Source: DATGMS01 sp040905145 (GTDB taxonomy: Bacteria; Bacteroidota; Bacteroidia; Cytophagales; Cyclobacteriaceae). From it: DNA of 64,000 nt. The notes beneath the pieces are model-generated. The model searched no databases, was not told the DNA's origin, and saw only the letters and a program-made list of their open reading frames with translations. The DNA is taken from NCBI GenBank assembly GCA_040905145.1, contig JBBDSC010000226.1, positions 1-64,000 on the forward strand. The letters run 5' to 3'. This document shows positions 1 through 8,509 of this stretch, one piece after another. Position 1 is the first letter of the stretch. Each line of letters opens with the position of its first letter. Made by a program: the position numbers and the translations under genes.

Positions 1-204
1 GCAAAAAGTCATCAAGTGGGAGTACCTGCTCCTACCGCTAAAAGGAAGGTCATTGACGACAGTTACCATATCGCGTTGATCGTTAATTTCACCAATATAG
101 CGGATCACGATAGGTATCAGGAAGACCCCGAACATCTGGAGTTTATCGCTGAACATAGCGATAAATGGGAAAAAGTTCAGATATATGATTTTGAAGTGGA
201 ATAA
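1..204 (+). CDS. Dabb (stress-responsive A/B barrel) domain protein, 3' part only
   Basis: The window opens inside this gene. The frame is open from base 1, and the only possible start, GTG at 16, falls inside the domain, so I treat the gene as cut at its 5' end. The 67 visible residues carry the C-terminal pattern of Dabb domains: a hydrophobic strand (I-A-L-I-V-N-F), then Y-Q-E-D-P-E-H, then W-E-K-V and I-Y-D-F-E just before the stop. Family members are small dimeric ferredoxin-like barrels of about 100 residues, mostly of unknown function. A strong hairpin follows the stop codon. The product name rests on these motifs only. Confidence 0.7.
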   Translation, partial: AKSHQVGVPAPTAKRKVIDDSYHIALIVNFTNIADHDRYQEDPEHLEFIAEHSDKWEKVQIYDFEVE

Positions 205-245
205 AAAACTGTTGTAGTGTTAGATGATTGGATGTTCATCCATTT

Positions 246-287
246 ACCAAGATGGAGCCTCTTTTGGAAAAGGGGCTCCATCTTGGT
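246..287. terminator. Long hairpin between convergent genes
   Basis: The arms at 246-264 and 269-287 form a nearly perfect 19-bp stem (one G-T pair) around a 4-base loop. The hairpin sits between the end of the Dabb gene (+) and the end of hslV (-), so it probably stops transcription from both sides. There is no long T tract on either strand. Confidence 0.7.
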
Positions 288-307
288 TAAAGAAATTCTC
301 ATTCTTG

Positions 308-847
308 TTATATTACCTTCTCCACCACCACATTATGGTTAGTGTAAATACATATATCCGCGGCTATTCCCAAACTTTCCCTTACCATCTCTTCGGCAGT
401 CAACTGGGGTGCATATTTCTTCAATGCCCTGGCAGCTGATTGTGCATACATGCTTCCAGATCCAATTGTGGCAATATTTTCATCCGGTTCGATCACATCG
501 CCCGTCCCTGAAATTATAAGAATATCCGTTTCGTCGGCCACTATCATCATGGCTTCCAGCTTACTGAGCATCCGATCGGTCCTCCATTCTTTCGCCAGCT
601 CTACCGCTGCCCTTTTCATGTTATTGCTAAAGGCTCCCAATTTTTCCTCAAACTTTTCCAAAAGGGTGAATGCATCCGCAGTGGAACCAGCAAAGCCGGT
701 GACAATCTTGCCACCCTGCAATTTCCTGATTTTGTTCACACTGCTTTTGGCGATGGTATTTCCTAAAGTGGCCTGACCATCTGCCCCAATGACTACATCT
801 CCATTGTGCTTTATGGCCACCACAGTGGTTGATCTTAATTTTTCCAT
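308..847 (-). CDS. hslV: HslV, peptidase subunit of the HslUV protease
   Basis: The 179-residue protein is the proteasome-like threonine peptidase that forms double hexamers and works with the ATPase HslU to degrade misfolded cytoplasmic proteins. The N-terminus M-E-K-L-R-S precedes T-T-V-V-A, so Thr7 should become the catalytic N-terminal nucleophile after a six-residue propeptide is removed; other family members have propeptides of varying length. The G-A-D-G-Q-A-T-L-G-N block and a length of about 175-180 residues match the family. HslU is not in this window, so the two are not adjacent here on the right side. The next gene upstream, the E2 subunit, is on the same strand but separated by a terminator. 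Confidence 0.95.
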   Translation of the reverse strand: MEKLRSTTVVAIKHNGDVVIGADGQATLGNTIAKSSVNKIRKLQGGKIVTGFAGSTADAFTLLEKFEEKLGAFSNNMKRAAVELAKEWRTDRMLSKLEAMMIVADETDILIISGTGDVIEPDENIATIGSGSMYAQSAARALKKYAPQLTAEEMVRESLGIAADICIYTNHNVVVEKVI

Positions 848-893
848 AATGTTTTAAAATGTTCAATCCATTGATCAAAAATCATACAAATGC

Positions 894-920
894 AAAAAGT
901 CCCATTGAATAGGACTTTTT
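894..920 (-). terminator. Intrinsic terminator of the E2 gene
   Basis: The 9-bp arms at 894-902 and 912-920 (AAAAAGTCC/GGACTTTTT) enclose a 9-base loop. On the minus strand the stem ends in a run of T, 35 bp downstream of the E2 stop codon. It separates pdhC from hslV. Confidence 0.75.
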
Positions 921-954
921 GGCAGAGTAATAAACTATTGTTTATCTTAAATAC

Positions 955-2634
955 TTATATCAATATCCTTACCGGATCTTCCAGCAAGCTCTTGAATGTC
1001 TTCAGGAAGGAAGAACCAACGGCCCCATCCACTACCCTGTGGTCACAGGACAAAGTGACCTTCATCAAATTACCGATTTTCATCTCCCCGTTCTTTACAA
1101 TCACTGTTTCTTTTATTCCACCCACTGCCATGATACAGGCGTCCGGAGGATTAATGATCGCGGTAAATTCATCGATACCGAACATGCCCAGATTGGAGAC
1201 CGTAAAGGTATTTCCTTCCCAATCCGATGGCTGCAATTCCTTATTTTTGGCTTTTCCTCCCAATGATTTGGTCTCCTTGGAAATTTGGGACAAGGTTTTA
1301 CTGTCCGCAAACCTGATGACCGGTACCAGTAATCCTTCTTCTACAGCCACTGCCATGCCAATATGGATATGATCATTGTACCTGATCTTATCCCCTAGCC
1401 AAGCTGAATTTACTTTGGGATGCTGACGAAGGGAAGCCGCAGCCGCTTTAATGACCATATCATTAAAGGAAATCTTTACCGGAGCAATTTCATTCATGCT
1501 TTTGCGGGCCTCTATCGCTTTGTCCATGTTGATTTCCATGGTCAGATAAAAATGGGGGGCATTGAATTTGCTTTCCGCCAAACGTTTGGCAATCACCTTT
1601 CTCATCTGGGAGACTTTCTCTTCCGTAAAGGATTCCTGTCCTACCACAGCACCAGATTCAGCAGCAGCGGTTGGGGCTTTTACCGAGGCAGGGTCAAAGT
1701 TTTCAATGTCCCTCTTTATTATCCTTCCGCCTTCCCCAGTTCCTTTGACTATAGAGATATCCACTCCTTTATCTTCTGCCAATTTTTTGGCCAATGGGGA
1801 AGCTTTAATTCTTCCATCCTCCGTAGTATTCTCGCCTGAAGCTTGAGGCGTGTCTTTTTTGGGTTTGGTTGATTCTGTGTCTTTTTCGGATTTTGAAGCT
1901 TCTTTTTTCTCTTCCTTTGGTCGTGCTTTTTCCTCGGGTCCTGAAGATTTTGCTTTATGGGCTTTCAACAACTTCTCATAATCAGCATCTTTCTCTCCGA
2001 TCACGGCAATAACACCATCTATCTCAACGGAATCTCCTTCCCTCACTCCTATATGCAATAAAATACCGTCTTCATACGACTCCAGTTCCATGGTGGCTTT
2101 GTCTGTTTCCACCTCTGCCAGGATATCCCCAGATCTCACTTCATCTCCTTCTTTCTTCAACCAGGCTGCTATGGTACCTTCCTGCATGGTGTCACTCATT
2201 TTTGGCATGGTGATGAGAGTAGCTTTGATCTCAGAAGTGTCTATTGTTTCTTCAGAATCACCTTCTTTTTCCTGTGAACCTGCTTTCTTTTCCTCACCCT
2301 CTTTCTTATCCCCTGTTTCCTCTTCTGATTTTGCTGACTTTGCTTCAGAGGATCCACCTTCCTTTATCTCCTTTAGAAGGTCGTCAATATTTTCGTCTTT
2401 TTCCCCAACAATTGCAATCACCCCATTGACTGGAACAGCCTCTTTTTCTTGTATGCCAATATGAAGCAAAACACCTTCCTCATAGGATTCCAGCTCCATA
2501 GTCGCTTTATCAGTTTCTACTTCGGCAAGGATATCTCCTGCTTTTACTTCATCCCCTACTTGTTTTAACCAAGCAGCGATCACCCCTTCTTCCATGGTGT
2601 CGCTCATTTTGGGCATTCGTATTATTTCGGCCAT
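955..2634 (-). CDS. pdhC: Pyruvate dehydrogenase complex E2, dihydrolipoamide acetyltransferase
   Basis: The 559-residue core enzyme of the pyruvate dehydrogenase complex transfers acetyl groups from lipoamide to CoA. Domain order is clear. Lipoyl domain 1 spans about residues 1-80, with lipoyl Lys43 in E-T-D-K-A-T-M. Lipoyl domain 2 spans about 137-215, with Lys179 in the same motif. They are joined by a charged K/E/S-rich linker. An E1/E3-binding domain follows at about 275-312 (A-S-P-L-A-K-K-L-A), then the CoA-dependent acyltransferase domain, which ends with the catalytic S-C-D-H-R-V-V-D-G motif. The closely matching M-P-K-M-S-D-T-M starts of the lipoyl domains point to an internal duplication. 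Pyruvate specificity over 2-oxoglutarate is inferred from the double lipoyl domains. Neither E1 nor E3 is adjacent in the window. Confidence 0.93.
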   Translation of the reverse strand: MAEIIRMPKMSDTMEEGVIAAWLKQVGDEVKAGDILAEVETDKATMELESYEEGVLLHIGIQEKEAVPVNGVIAIVGEKDENIDDLLKEIKEGGSSEAKSAKSEEETGDKKEGEEKKAGSQEKEGDSEETIDTSEIKATLITMPKMSDTMQEGTIAAWLKKEGDEVRSGDILAEVETDKATMELESYEDGILLHIGVREGDSVEIDGVIAVIGEKDADYEKLLKAHKAKSSGPEEKARPKEEKKEASKSEKDTESTKPKKDTPQASGENTTEDGRIKASPLAKKLAEDKGVDISIVKGTGEGGRIIKRDIENFDPASVKAPTAAAESGAVVGQESFTEEKVSQMRKVIAKRLAESKFNAPHFYLTMEINMDKAIEARKSMNEIAPVKISFNDMVIKAAAASLRQHPKVNSAWLGDKIRYNDHIHIGMAVAVEEGLLVPVIRFADSKTLSQISKETKSLGGKAKNKELQPSDWEGNTFTVSNLGMFGIDEFTAIINPPDACIMAVGGIKETVIVKNGEMKIGNLMKVTLSCDHRVVDGAVGSSFLKTFKSLLEDPVRILI

Positions 2635-3020
2635 AAGTTATTTTATTCTTTCAATTATACAGCAACTAAAAAATAACCTAACGCTTAACTACCTGTGGTT
2701 CTGTAATTTGAACAAGGTGATTTGACAGATAGTAGAACAGTAGCTTATTTCATTAAACTATTTAAATGTTTTCAAACTTTTATCTCCATTGCAAATATAC
2801 ATCAATTTGGCATTTTTGGAAGTGCTGTTAAAGTCTTTTCAATTTTTCGGCAAATCAATTTGCAGTTAACTTCTTTGGAATTCTGTTCTAAACAATGCAA
2901 TTTCATTACATTCAACAAAAAATCCATTTAACAAATAAAAGAGGGACAAAAGGCCACAATAGAAAAACACCCAAATTTATTTAATCAATAAATATAAAGT
3001 TGTTCCTTCAAAGTTAATCA
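2635..3020. other. Gene-free AT-rich divergent spacer
   Basis: These 386 bases lie between the divergent E2 and YheT-like genes. They are AT-rich and should hold both promoters. The short reading frames here show no recognisable protein character, and I see no hairpin or repeat. Confidence 0.6.
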
Positions 3021-3980
3021 ATGCCTATCATCACCGATAATATATTCGATACGCACCGCCTGTTGTTCAATGGTCACCTCCAGACCATTGTCCCGGCACT
3101 TTTCAGAAAACCAGTCCTTTTGCCTTTCAAAAGGGAAAGGATAAGCACACCAGATGATGATTTCTTGGACCTCGATTGGCTGAGACAGGGTGCTAAAAAA
3201 TTGATCATTATCAGTCATGGGCTGGAAGGAAATAGTCTACGCCCCTATATGATCGGGATGGCAAAAGAATTTTTTAATAAAAAGTATGATGTACTGACCT
3301 GGAATTTTCGGGGTTGTAGTGGGGAAATTAATAAAAAGAGCATATTTTATCATTCCGGTGCTACCTATGATCTGGATACAGTGATACAGCATGCTGCCAA
3401 GGCCTACGATGAGGTCAATTTGATCGGTTTCAGTTTGGGGGGAAATCTTACGCTCAAATATTTGGGGGAATATTGGCCGCTTCATCCAAAAATCAGAAAA
3501 GCAACGGTTATCTCTGTACCCTTGCACCTGGAAAGCTCCAGTATAAAACTTTCTACGGGGGAAAACAGGATTTACGCCCGGCGTTTTTTAAAAACATTAA
3601 AGGAAAAAGTAATTAAAAAGGCCGTACAATTTCCCGACCAAATAAACACCATGGTTTTAAAGCAACTGAAAACGGTGTACGATTTTGATAACCATTATAC
3701 CGGACCGCTCCATGGGTTTAAAAATGCCCGTGATTATTATGAAAAATGCTCTTCTCTTTATTTTCTAAAATCCATAAAAACTCCTACATTGATATTTAAT
3801 GCTCAAAATGATCCGTTTTTAAGTACGCAATGTTTCCCGGTAAAAATGGGGAAAGAACTGGAAAATGTCTATATGGAGTTCCCAAGGTTTGGTGGCCATG
3901 TTGGCTTTAGCCCAAGAGGCAGTAAGGGTATTTACTGGTCAGAAAAAAGAGCATTTGAATTTATCGATTCGGAAGAATAA
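3021..3980 (+). CDS. YheT-family alpha/beta hydrolase
   Basis: The 319-residue protein has the YheT/Eht1-type layout: an N-terminal G-H-L-Q-T-I motif near residue 18, the oxyanion region S-H-G-L-E-G-N at 65-71, the nucleophile elbow G-F-S-L-G-G with Ser138, an acid in N-A-Q-N-D-P-F, and the catalytic His in F-G-G-H-V-G-F near the end. There is no signal peptide, so it should act in the cytoplasm on an ester or related substrate; the physiological substrate is unknown. It is the first of three closely spaced genes (28-bp gap, then a 1-bp overlap), which suggests one transcript with the SRAP and metallo-hydrolase genes. Confidence 0.88.
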   Translation: MPIITDNIFDTHRLLFNGHLQTIVPALFRKPVLLPFKRERISTPDDDFLDLDWLRQGAKKLIIISHGLEGNSLRPYMIGMAKEFFNKKYDVLTWNFRGCSGEINKKSIFYHSGATYDLDTVIQHAAKAYDEVNLIGFSLGGNLTLKYLGEYWPLHPKIRKATVISVPLHLESSSIKLSTGENRIYARRFLKTLKEKVIKKAVQFPDQINTMVLKQLKTVYDFDNHYTGPLHGFKNARDYYEKCSSLYFLKSIKTPTLIFNAQNDPFLSTQCFPVKMGKELENVYMEFPRFGGHVGFSPRGSKGIYWSEKRAFEFIDSEE

Positions 3981-4008
3981 TTAGCAGAACACCTAAGTAA
4001 ATCATAGC

Positions 4009-4707
4009 ATGTGCGGAAGATATACAATTGGCAAAAGCAGAAGAGAACTCGAAACCAGGTTTAAAGCCGAAATGCTCCAACATTTTGAACCGCGGTTCAA
4101 CCTTGCCCCTACGCAATTGGCTCCTGTAATCACCTCTGATAGCCAAAAAGGGTTCTCCCACTTTTACTGGGGAACCACCCCGGAATTTGCCAAAAACAAA
4201 CCGGTTTCCGAAAAGCTTATCAATGCCCGGGCAGAAACAGTAGCAGAAAAGGCGGCCTATAAGGGTTCATTTAAACGGAAAAGGTGTTTAATCCCTGCAG
4301 ATGGATTTTATGAATGGAAAACTATAGGCAAAAAGACAAGAGTCCCTTACCGGTTTACTCTTTTAGATGACAGTCTTTTTGCCTTTGCGGGCCTTTGGGA
4401 TGAATATGAAAATGAAAAAGGGGAAATCAATCATACATTTCTCATTCTTACCACTTCACCAAACCCACAGGTCGCCCAGGTAGGTGATTGCATGCCGGTT
4501 ATTCTTACCCCTCAAAACGAGAAAAAATGGCTGGATAAAAATACCTCTCAGGAAGATTTACTACAAATGCTTAACCCTTATCAGGAGGATCAAATGATTT
4601 CCTATACCGTGTCCCCTTTGGTCAATCAGGTAACCAACGATTCTTCCTCCCTCATACGCAAAACCTCCCCCATGGATCAATTCGGAAACTATACCTTATT
4701 TGGATAA
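4009..4707 (+). CDS. SRAP-domain protein (YedK/HMCES family)
   Basis: The 232-residue protein starts M-C-G-R-Y-T. Removal of Met would expose Cys2, the residue that in this family forms a thiazolidine crosslink with abasic sites in single-stranded DNA and protects them. Family landmarks follow: R-F-N-L-A-P-T-Q near residue 29, N-A-R-A-E-T near 72, R-C-L-I-P-A-D-G-F-Y-E-W near 90, and D-C-M-P-V-I-L near 162. Length and motif order are normal for the family. The stop codon overlaps the start of the next gene (TAATG), so translation is probably coupled. Confidence 0.93.
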   Translation: MCGRYTIGKSRRELETRFKAEMLQHFEPRFNLAPTQLAPVITSDSQKGFSHFYWGTTPEFAKNKPVSEKLINARAETVAEKAAYKGSFKRKRCLIPADGFYEWKTIGKKTRVPYRFTLLDDSLFAFAGLWDEYENEKGEINHTFLILTTSPNPQVAQVGDCMPVILTPQNEKKWLDKNTSQEDLLQMLNPYQEDQMISYTVSPLVNQVTNDSSSLIRKTSPMDQFGNYTLFG

Positions 4708-5606
4708 TGGCGAAAATACATATTATCGATCTGAATTTTCTTCAGGAAAACCAAACCATTGCGGCATTTTTAATTGAAACCAATAAAGGACCAATTTTGA
4801 TTGAAACTGGGCCTGAAAGCACCTGGACACAGCTTGAAAAAGGGATCAATATGCTAGGTTACCAGCCTGCAGACATCAAGCATGTGCTACTGACCCATAT
4901 TCATTTTGACCATGCGGGAGCAGCATGGAAACTGGCTGAATCAGGTTCCACCATTTATGTGCATCCCATTGGGCTTCCTCACTTGGCTTCCCCTGAAAGA
5001 TTATGGAATTCTGCTGCACAGATATATGGGAAGGACATGGAAAGACTCTGGGGCAAGATGAAGCCTGTTCCCGAGGATCAATTGAAGGAAATCCACCAAG
5101 GGGAATATTTACAACTTGGAGATTTGACAATAAAAGCCTTGCATACCCCCGGACACGCCGTGCACCATATCGCTTGGCAACTGGATAACATTATTTTTAC
5201 AGGGGATGTTGCCGGGGTTAAAATTAACCAAGGTCCTGTAGTCCCTCCCTGCCCTCCCCCTGATATCCACCTTGAAAATTGGATAGCCTCCATTGCTCTA
5301 CTCAAAGAGCAAAATCCAAAGCAAATTTACCTTACCCATTTTGGGAGGGTTGATGAGCCCCAAGCTCATTTGGATGAACTGGAAGAAATCCTGATAAACT
5401 GGGCAAATTGGATGAAACCTCATTATGAACACCAGAATGATCCAAAACGAATTACGCCAAAATTCATGGATTATACCAAGAATCAATTAAAAGCTAAAGG
5501 GGTCAGCATGATGGATATACAACGTTATGAATATGCCAACCCCAGTTGGATGTCTGTAAACGGATTATTGAGGTACTGGAGACTTAAAGATCAGGGAAGA
5601 ATTTAA
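4707..5606 (+). CDS. MBL-fold metallo-hydrolase
   Basis: The 299-residue protein is a metallo-beta-lactamase-fold enzyme. The metal motif T-H-I-H-F-D-H-A-G (His64, His66, Asp68, His69) is intact. Further ligands are seen in T-P-G-H-A (about residue 149), F-T-G-D-V (about 170) and L-T-H-F-G-R. The protein has a C-terminal helical extension of about 70 residues. There is no signal peptide. Substrate cannot be read from sequence; relatives include glyoxalase II-like and quorum-quenching-type hydrolases. The ATG overlaps the stop codon of the SRAP gene by one base. The 253 bp that follow hold only AT-rich sequence. Confidence 0.88.
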   Translation: MAKIHIIDLNFLQENQTIAAFLIETNKGPILIETGPESTWTQLEKGINMLGYQPADIKHVLLTHIHFDHAGAAWKLAESGSTIYVHPIGLPHLASPERLWNSAAQIYGKDMERLWGKMKPVPEDQLKEIHQGEYLQLGDLTIKALHTPGHAVHHIAWQLDNIIFTGDVAGVKINQGPVVPPCPPPDIHLENWIASIALLKEQNPKQIYLTHFGRVDEPQAHLDELEEILINWANWMKPHYEHQNDPKRITPKFMDYTKNQLKAKGVSMMDIQRYEYANPSWMSVNGLLRYWRLKDQGRI

Positions 5607-5859
5607 AAAAATGGTATTATTCCCTACCAGGAATTTATGATTCCTATGCTTTATTCCTGAACATTATTCATAGTACCCTGCGGATATAAACGGATTTTTT
5701 GGTTCAGTATCATCAAAAATATTTAAACCAGGTTTATCATTGAATATTTTTTTATATATTTATTAAAATGTTTTTAATATACATTTTTTAGTTTTTCATT
5801 TATTTCTGTCCAATTTAATAATTTATATTTTAAAGGTCGATTATGTAAATTTTACGACA

Positions 5860-6546
5860 ATGAATAATACTTTTTTTAGAAAGTCATTTTCGGAAAATAT
5901 CTTCTCCAAACCTCAAAAATTGGAAGACTTGGCCCATGGTATAGAATCAACCAACAAGCTAAGGGTAAAAAGAACATATGATGTGCTTTTAGCTTTGCTT
6001 GCAATAATATTTATTTGCTCTTGGATGTTTCCCCTTATCGCTGTAATAATTAAGATCACTTCAAATGGGCAAATAATTTTCAAGCAGTTAAGGCATGGTA
6101 AAGACAACGTTCCTTTTTATTGTTACAAATTTAGGACAATGGTATTGAACAATGAGGCAGATATACTACAGGCAAGTAAGAATGACCCCCGAATCACCAA
6201 ATTCGGGGCCTTTTTGAGACGAAGCAGTCTGGATGAATTGCCACAGCTTTTTAATGTGCTAAAGGGAGAAATGTCCATAGTAGGGCCGAGGCCACATGCC
6301 GCACCTATGAATGAAGTGTTTTCAAAAGAAATCCCTGATTACATGAACCGACATAGGATGAAGCCAGGCATAACAGGCCTTGCTCAATCCAAAGGTTTTA
6401 GAGGGGAAATTATCAATTTCCATGACTTGTATTCCCGGTATAGACTGGACTTGTTCTATATTAAGAATTGGTGTTTGTATTTTGATCTGAAAATTATCCT
6501 TTTGACAGCTTATTCTATGCTTTTCAAAAATAAAAGGGCCTATTGA
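5860..6546 (+). CDS. Sugar-phosphate (polyprenyl-P) transferase, WcaJ/ExoY-type
   Basis: The 228-residue protein belongs to the bacterial sugar-transferase family that links a sugar-1-phosphate to undecaprenyl phosphate, the first step of exopolysaccharide or O-unit assembly. It contains K-R-T-Y-D-V, one membrane re-entrant helix (about residues 40-65), K-F-R-T-M, the R-R-S-S-L-D-E-L-P-Q-L block, V-G-P-R-P and the C-terminal K-P-G-I-T-G-L-A-Q. It lacks the N-terminal four-helix and CoA-binding-like region of full-length WcaJ, so it is the short ExoY-like form. No glycosyltransferases, flippase or polymerase sit beside it; it is an orphan here. It is preceded by a very AT-rich 250-bp leader. 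Confidence 0.9.
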   Translation: MNNTFFRKSFSENIFSKPQKLEDLAHGIESTNKLRVKRTYDVLLALLAIIFICSWMFPLIAVIIKITSNGQIIFKQLRHGKDNVPFYCYKFRTMVLNNEADILQASKNDPRITKFGAFLRRSSLDELPQLFNVLKGEMSIVGPRPHAAPMNEVFSKEIPDYMNRHRMKPGITGLAQSKGFRGEIINFHDLYSRYRLDLFYIKNWCLYFDLKIILLTAYSMLFKNKRAY

Positions 6547-6759
6547 TCAAAAGTTAAGGTTCTCAGTAAGCACCTGATACCATGACAACTTCTCACTCCT
6601 GTTGCAGCTTTTTGGCTTTTGGGGAAACACCGATTTTTCCCTGCCGCATGAGAAGCAGGTGTTGTGAATGGTATTTACAGAAAGAAATATGATATTTGCA
6701 AAGCAGGATCTATCAACTTTCCGTTGTAGAGTAATTTCCAAATTTAACCAGCTACAAAA

Positions 6760-7758
6760 ATGCAAAAATCCAGGATTGCCGGTGTGGGGCATTATCTACC
6801 CGAAAGAATAGTCACTAATGAGGAACTTTCTGGGATGATGGATACCAACAATAAGTGGATTGTCGAAAGGACTGGAATCCAGGAGCGACGATGGTTTACC
6901 CCTGGAGTGGACACAGTGACGAACATGTCCCTAAAAGCTTCCAAATTGGCCATTGAAAGGGCAGGCATTGACACTAAAGAGATTGACTTTATTGTTTTTG
7001 CCACCGTCACTCCTGATTATTTTATTCCTGGAAACGGGGTTTTAGTGCAAAGGGAATTGGGGCTTCAGGGAATTGGAGCTTTGGATATCCGGAATGCCTG
7101 TTCCGGCTTTATTTATGGTCTGTCTGTTGCAGATCAGTTTATCAAAACCGGCATGTACCAGTGTGTGCTGGTGATCGGTGCGGAAATACAATCCTCGGCC
7201 TTGGATAAAAGCAATAATGGAAGATCCAGTTCGGTTATTTTTGCCGATGGTGCCGGGGCAGTGGTGTTGAAGGCAACCGAATCCCATGAACATGGACTCC
7301 TTTCCACACACCTACATGCCGATGGGGACTATGCCGAAGAACTTTACGTAAAAGACCCGGGCAGTAGCCGTGATGTGCGGCTTTCAGCAGAACTTATCGA
7401 AAGCGGCAGTTTTAACATGCAAATGAACGGGAGTACAGTTTTTAAACATGCGGTAGTTAATTTTCAGGAAGTCATACGGGAAGCTTTGAAAGCCAATGAT
7501 AAGAGTGAAAGTGATATCGACTTATTGATCCCGCATCAGGCCAACCTTAGGATCAGCCAATTTATTCAGGAAAAGCTGGGACTTCCCGATGAAAAAATCT
7601 TCAATAATATCATGTATTACGGCAACACCACGGCTGCCACCATCCCGATAGCCATGAGCGAGGCTTGGGAAAAAGGCAGGATCAAAGAAGGAGACCTGGT
7701 CTGCCTTGCAGCCTTTGGAAGTGGTTTCACTTGGGCTTCAGCTTTGCTAACGTGGTGA
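6760..7758 (+). CDS. fabH: 3-oxoacyl-ACP synthase III (FabH-like KAS III)
   Basis: The 332-residue protein is a condensing enzyme that starts fatty-acid or related acyl chains from acyl-CoA and malonyl-ACP. Catalytic Cys114 lies in R-N-A-C-S-G-F, His in I-P-H-Q-A-N-L-R and Asn in Y-G-N-T-T-A-A-T. The start A-G-V-G-H-Y-L-P and the ending F-G-S-G-F-T-W-A are typical of the family. It stands alone rather than next to plsX, fabD or acpP, so it may be a second, specialised KAS III rather than the housekeeping copy; that is inference. The 213 bp before it carry no recognisable gene. Confidence 0.88.
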   Translation: MQKSRIAGVGHYLPERIVTNEELSGMMDTNNKWIVERTGIQERRWFTPGVDTVTNMSLKASKLAIERAGIDTKEIDFIVFATVTPDYFIPGNGVLVQRELGLQGIGALDIRNACSGFIYGLSVADQFIKTGMYQCVLVIGAEIQSSALDKSNNGRSSSVIFADGAGAVVLKATESHEHGLLSTHLHADGDYAEELYVKDPGSSRDVRLSAELIESGSFNMQMNGSTVFKHAVVNFQEVIREALKANDKSESDIDLLIPHQANLRISQFIQEKLGLPDEKIFNNIMYYGNTTAATIPIAMSEAWEKGRIKEGDLVCLAAFGSGFTWASALLTW

Positions 7759-7849
7759 CATTGCAATTTCTGCTTGAGGTCTATGAAGCTATTTTAAAAG
7801 GTTAGGGGGTACAAAATTTGTCAACAAAACGTTATGTACGGAAACAACT

Positions 7850-8431
7850 ATGAAAAAATTAGATCAAGCTTCAATTCAATTATTAGGGAACAGATCTCTT
7901 TTTGAAGAAATCCATGAGCTAAAATCTTCCTTTATTGTACTTTTTTCCGACTTGGCCAACGAAATCCCCCCCAGGGACTTGCTGGCTCTTCACCCAACTT
8001 CCCAGGGCCTAAAAATCAGTAAAGGAAATGAACTGCAGCATTGCCCCTATCAAGTGTTAGATATCATCCGGGATTTTGATAAGGAACAGGGATTCAACAT
8101 TCGGATATTGAATTGGTGGGGGCGGGGTTTATATGTTTTTATTTATTTTGGGAAATACAATGAAAGGATCCTATTAGATAGAGATTTCCTTGCTGAAATG
8201 CAATTTCAGGGGTACCTGCTGGCAAAAACTTCTTCCCCCTGGGATTATAAAAGCATGATAGACACCGGCAATTTGGAACCTATTGATCATACGGCCCAAT
8301 TATCAGCCCATCTTGAAAAGTTCCATTATATGCAATTGGTCAGAAAAATCACCTATACAAGTGATTACCTTACTTTAAAGCTTACCCTTAAGGAACAGGT
8401 AACGCAAATATTAAACTTTTACCGGAGATAA
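7850..8431 (+). CDS. Conserved hypothetical protein
   Basis: I do not recognise this 193-residue protein. It has no signal peptide and no membrane segment. It looks like a single mixed alpha/beta domain, with an aromatic patch (N-W-W-G-R-G-L-Y-V-F-I-Y-F) near residue 88 and a C-terminal helix. Codon use looks like that of its neighbours and the frame is uninterrupted, so it is probably a real gene. It lies 91 bp after fabH on the same strand, but I cannot infer a shared function. Confidence 0.65.
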   Translation: MKKLDQASIQLLGNRSLFEEIHELKSSFIVLFSDLANEIPPRDLLALHPTSQGLKISKGNELQHCPYQVLDIIRDFDKEQGFNIRILNWWGRGLYVFIYFGKYNERILLDRDFLAEMQFQGYLLAKTSSPWDYKSMIDTGNLEPIDHTAQLSAHLEKFHYMQLVRKITYTSDYLTLKLTLKEQVTQILNFYRR

Positions 8432-8509
8432 ATATTATTTTATAAGTTTAAAAAAGTTAAATTAGAAACACGTTTTAGAAACAAGTTTCTATTGTTCCCG
8501 TAACATCCT

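Noticed and set aside
890..1372. Long plus-strand frames across 890-2464
   Set aside because: They lie antisense to the well-supported E2 gene and show no family motif.
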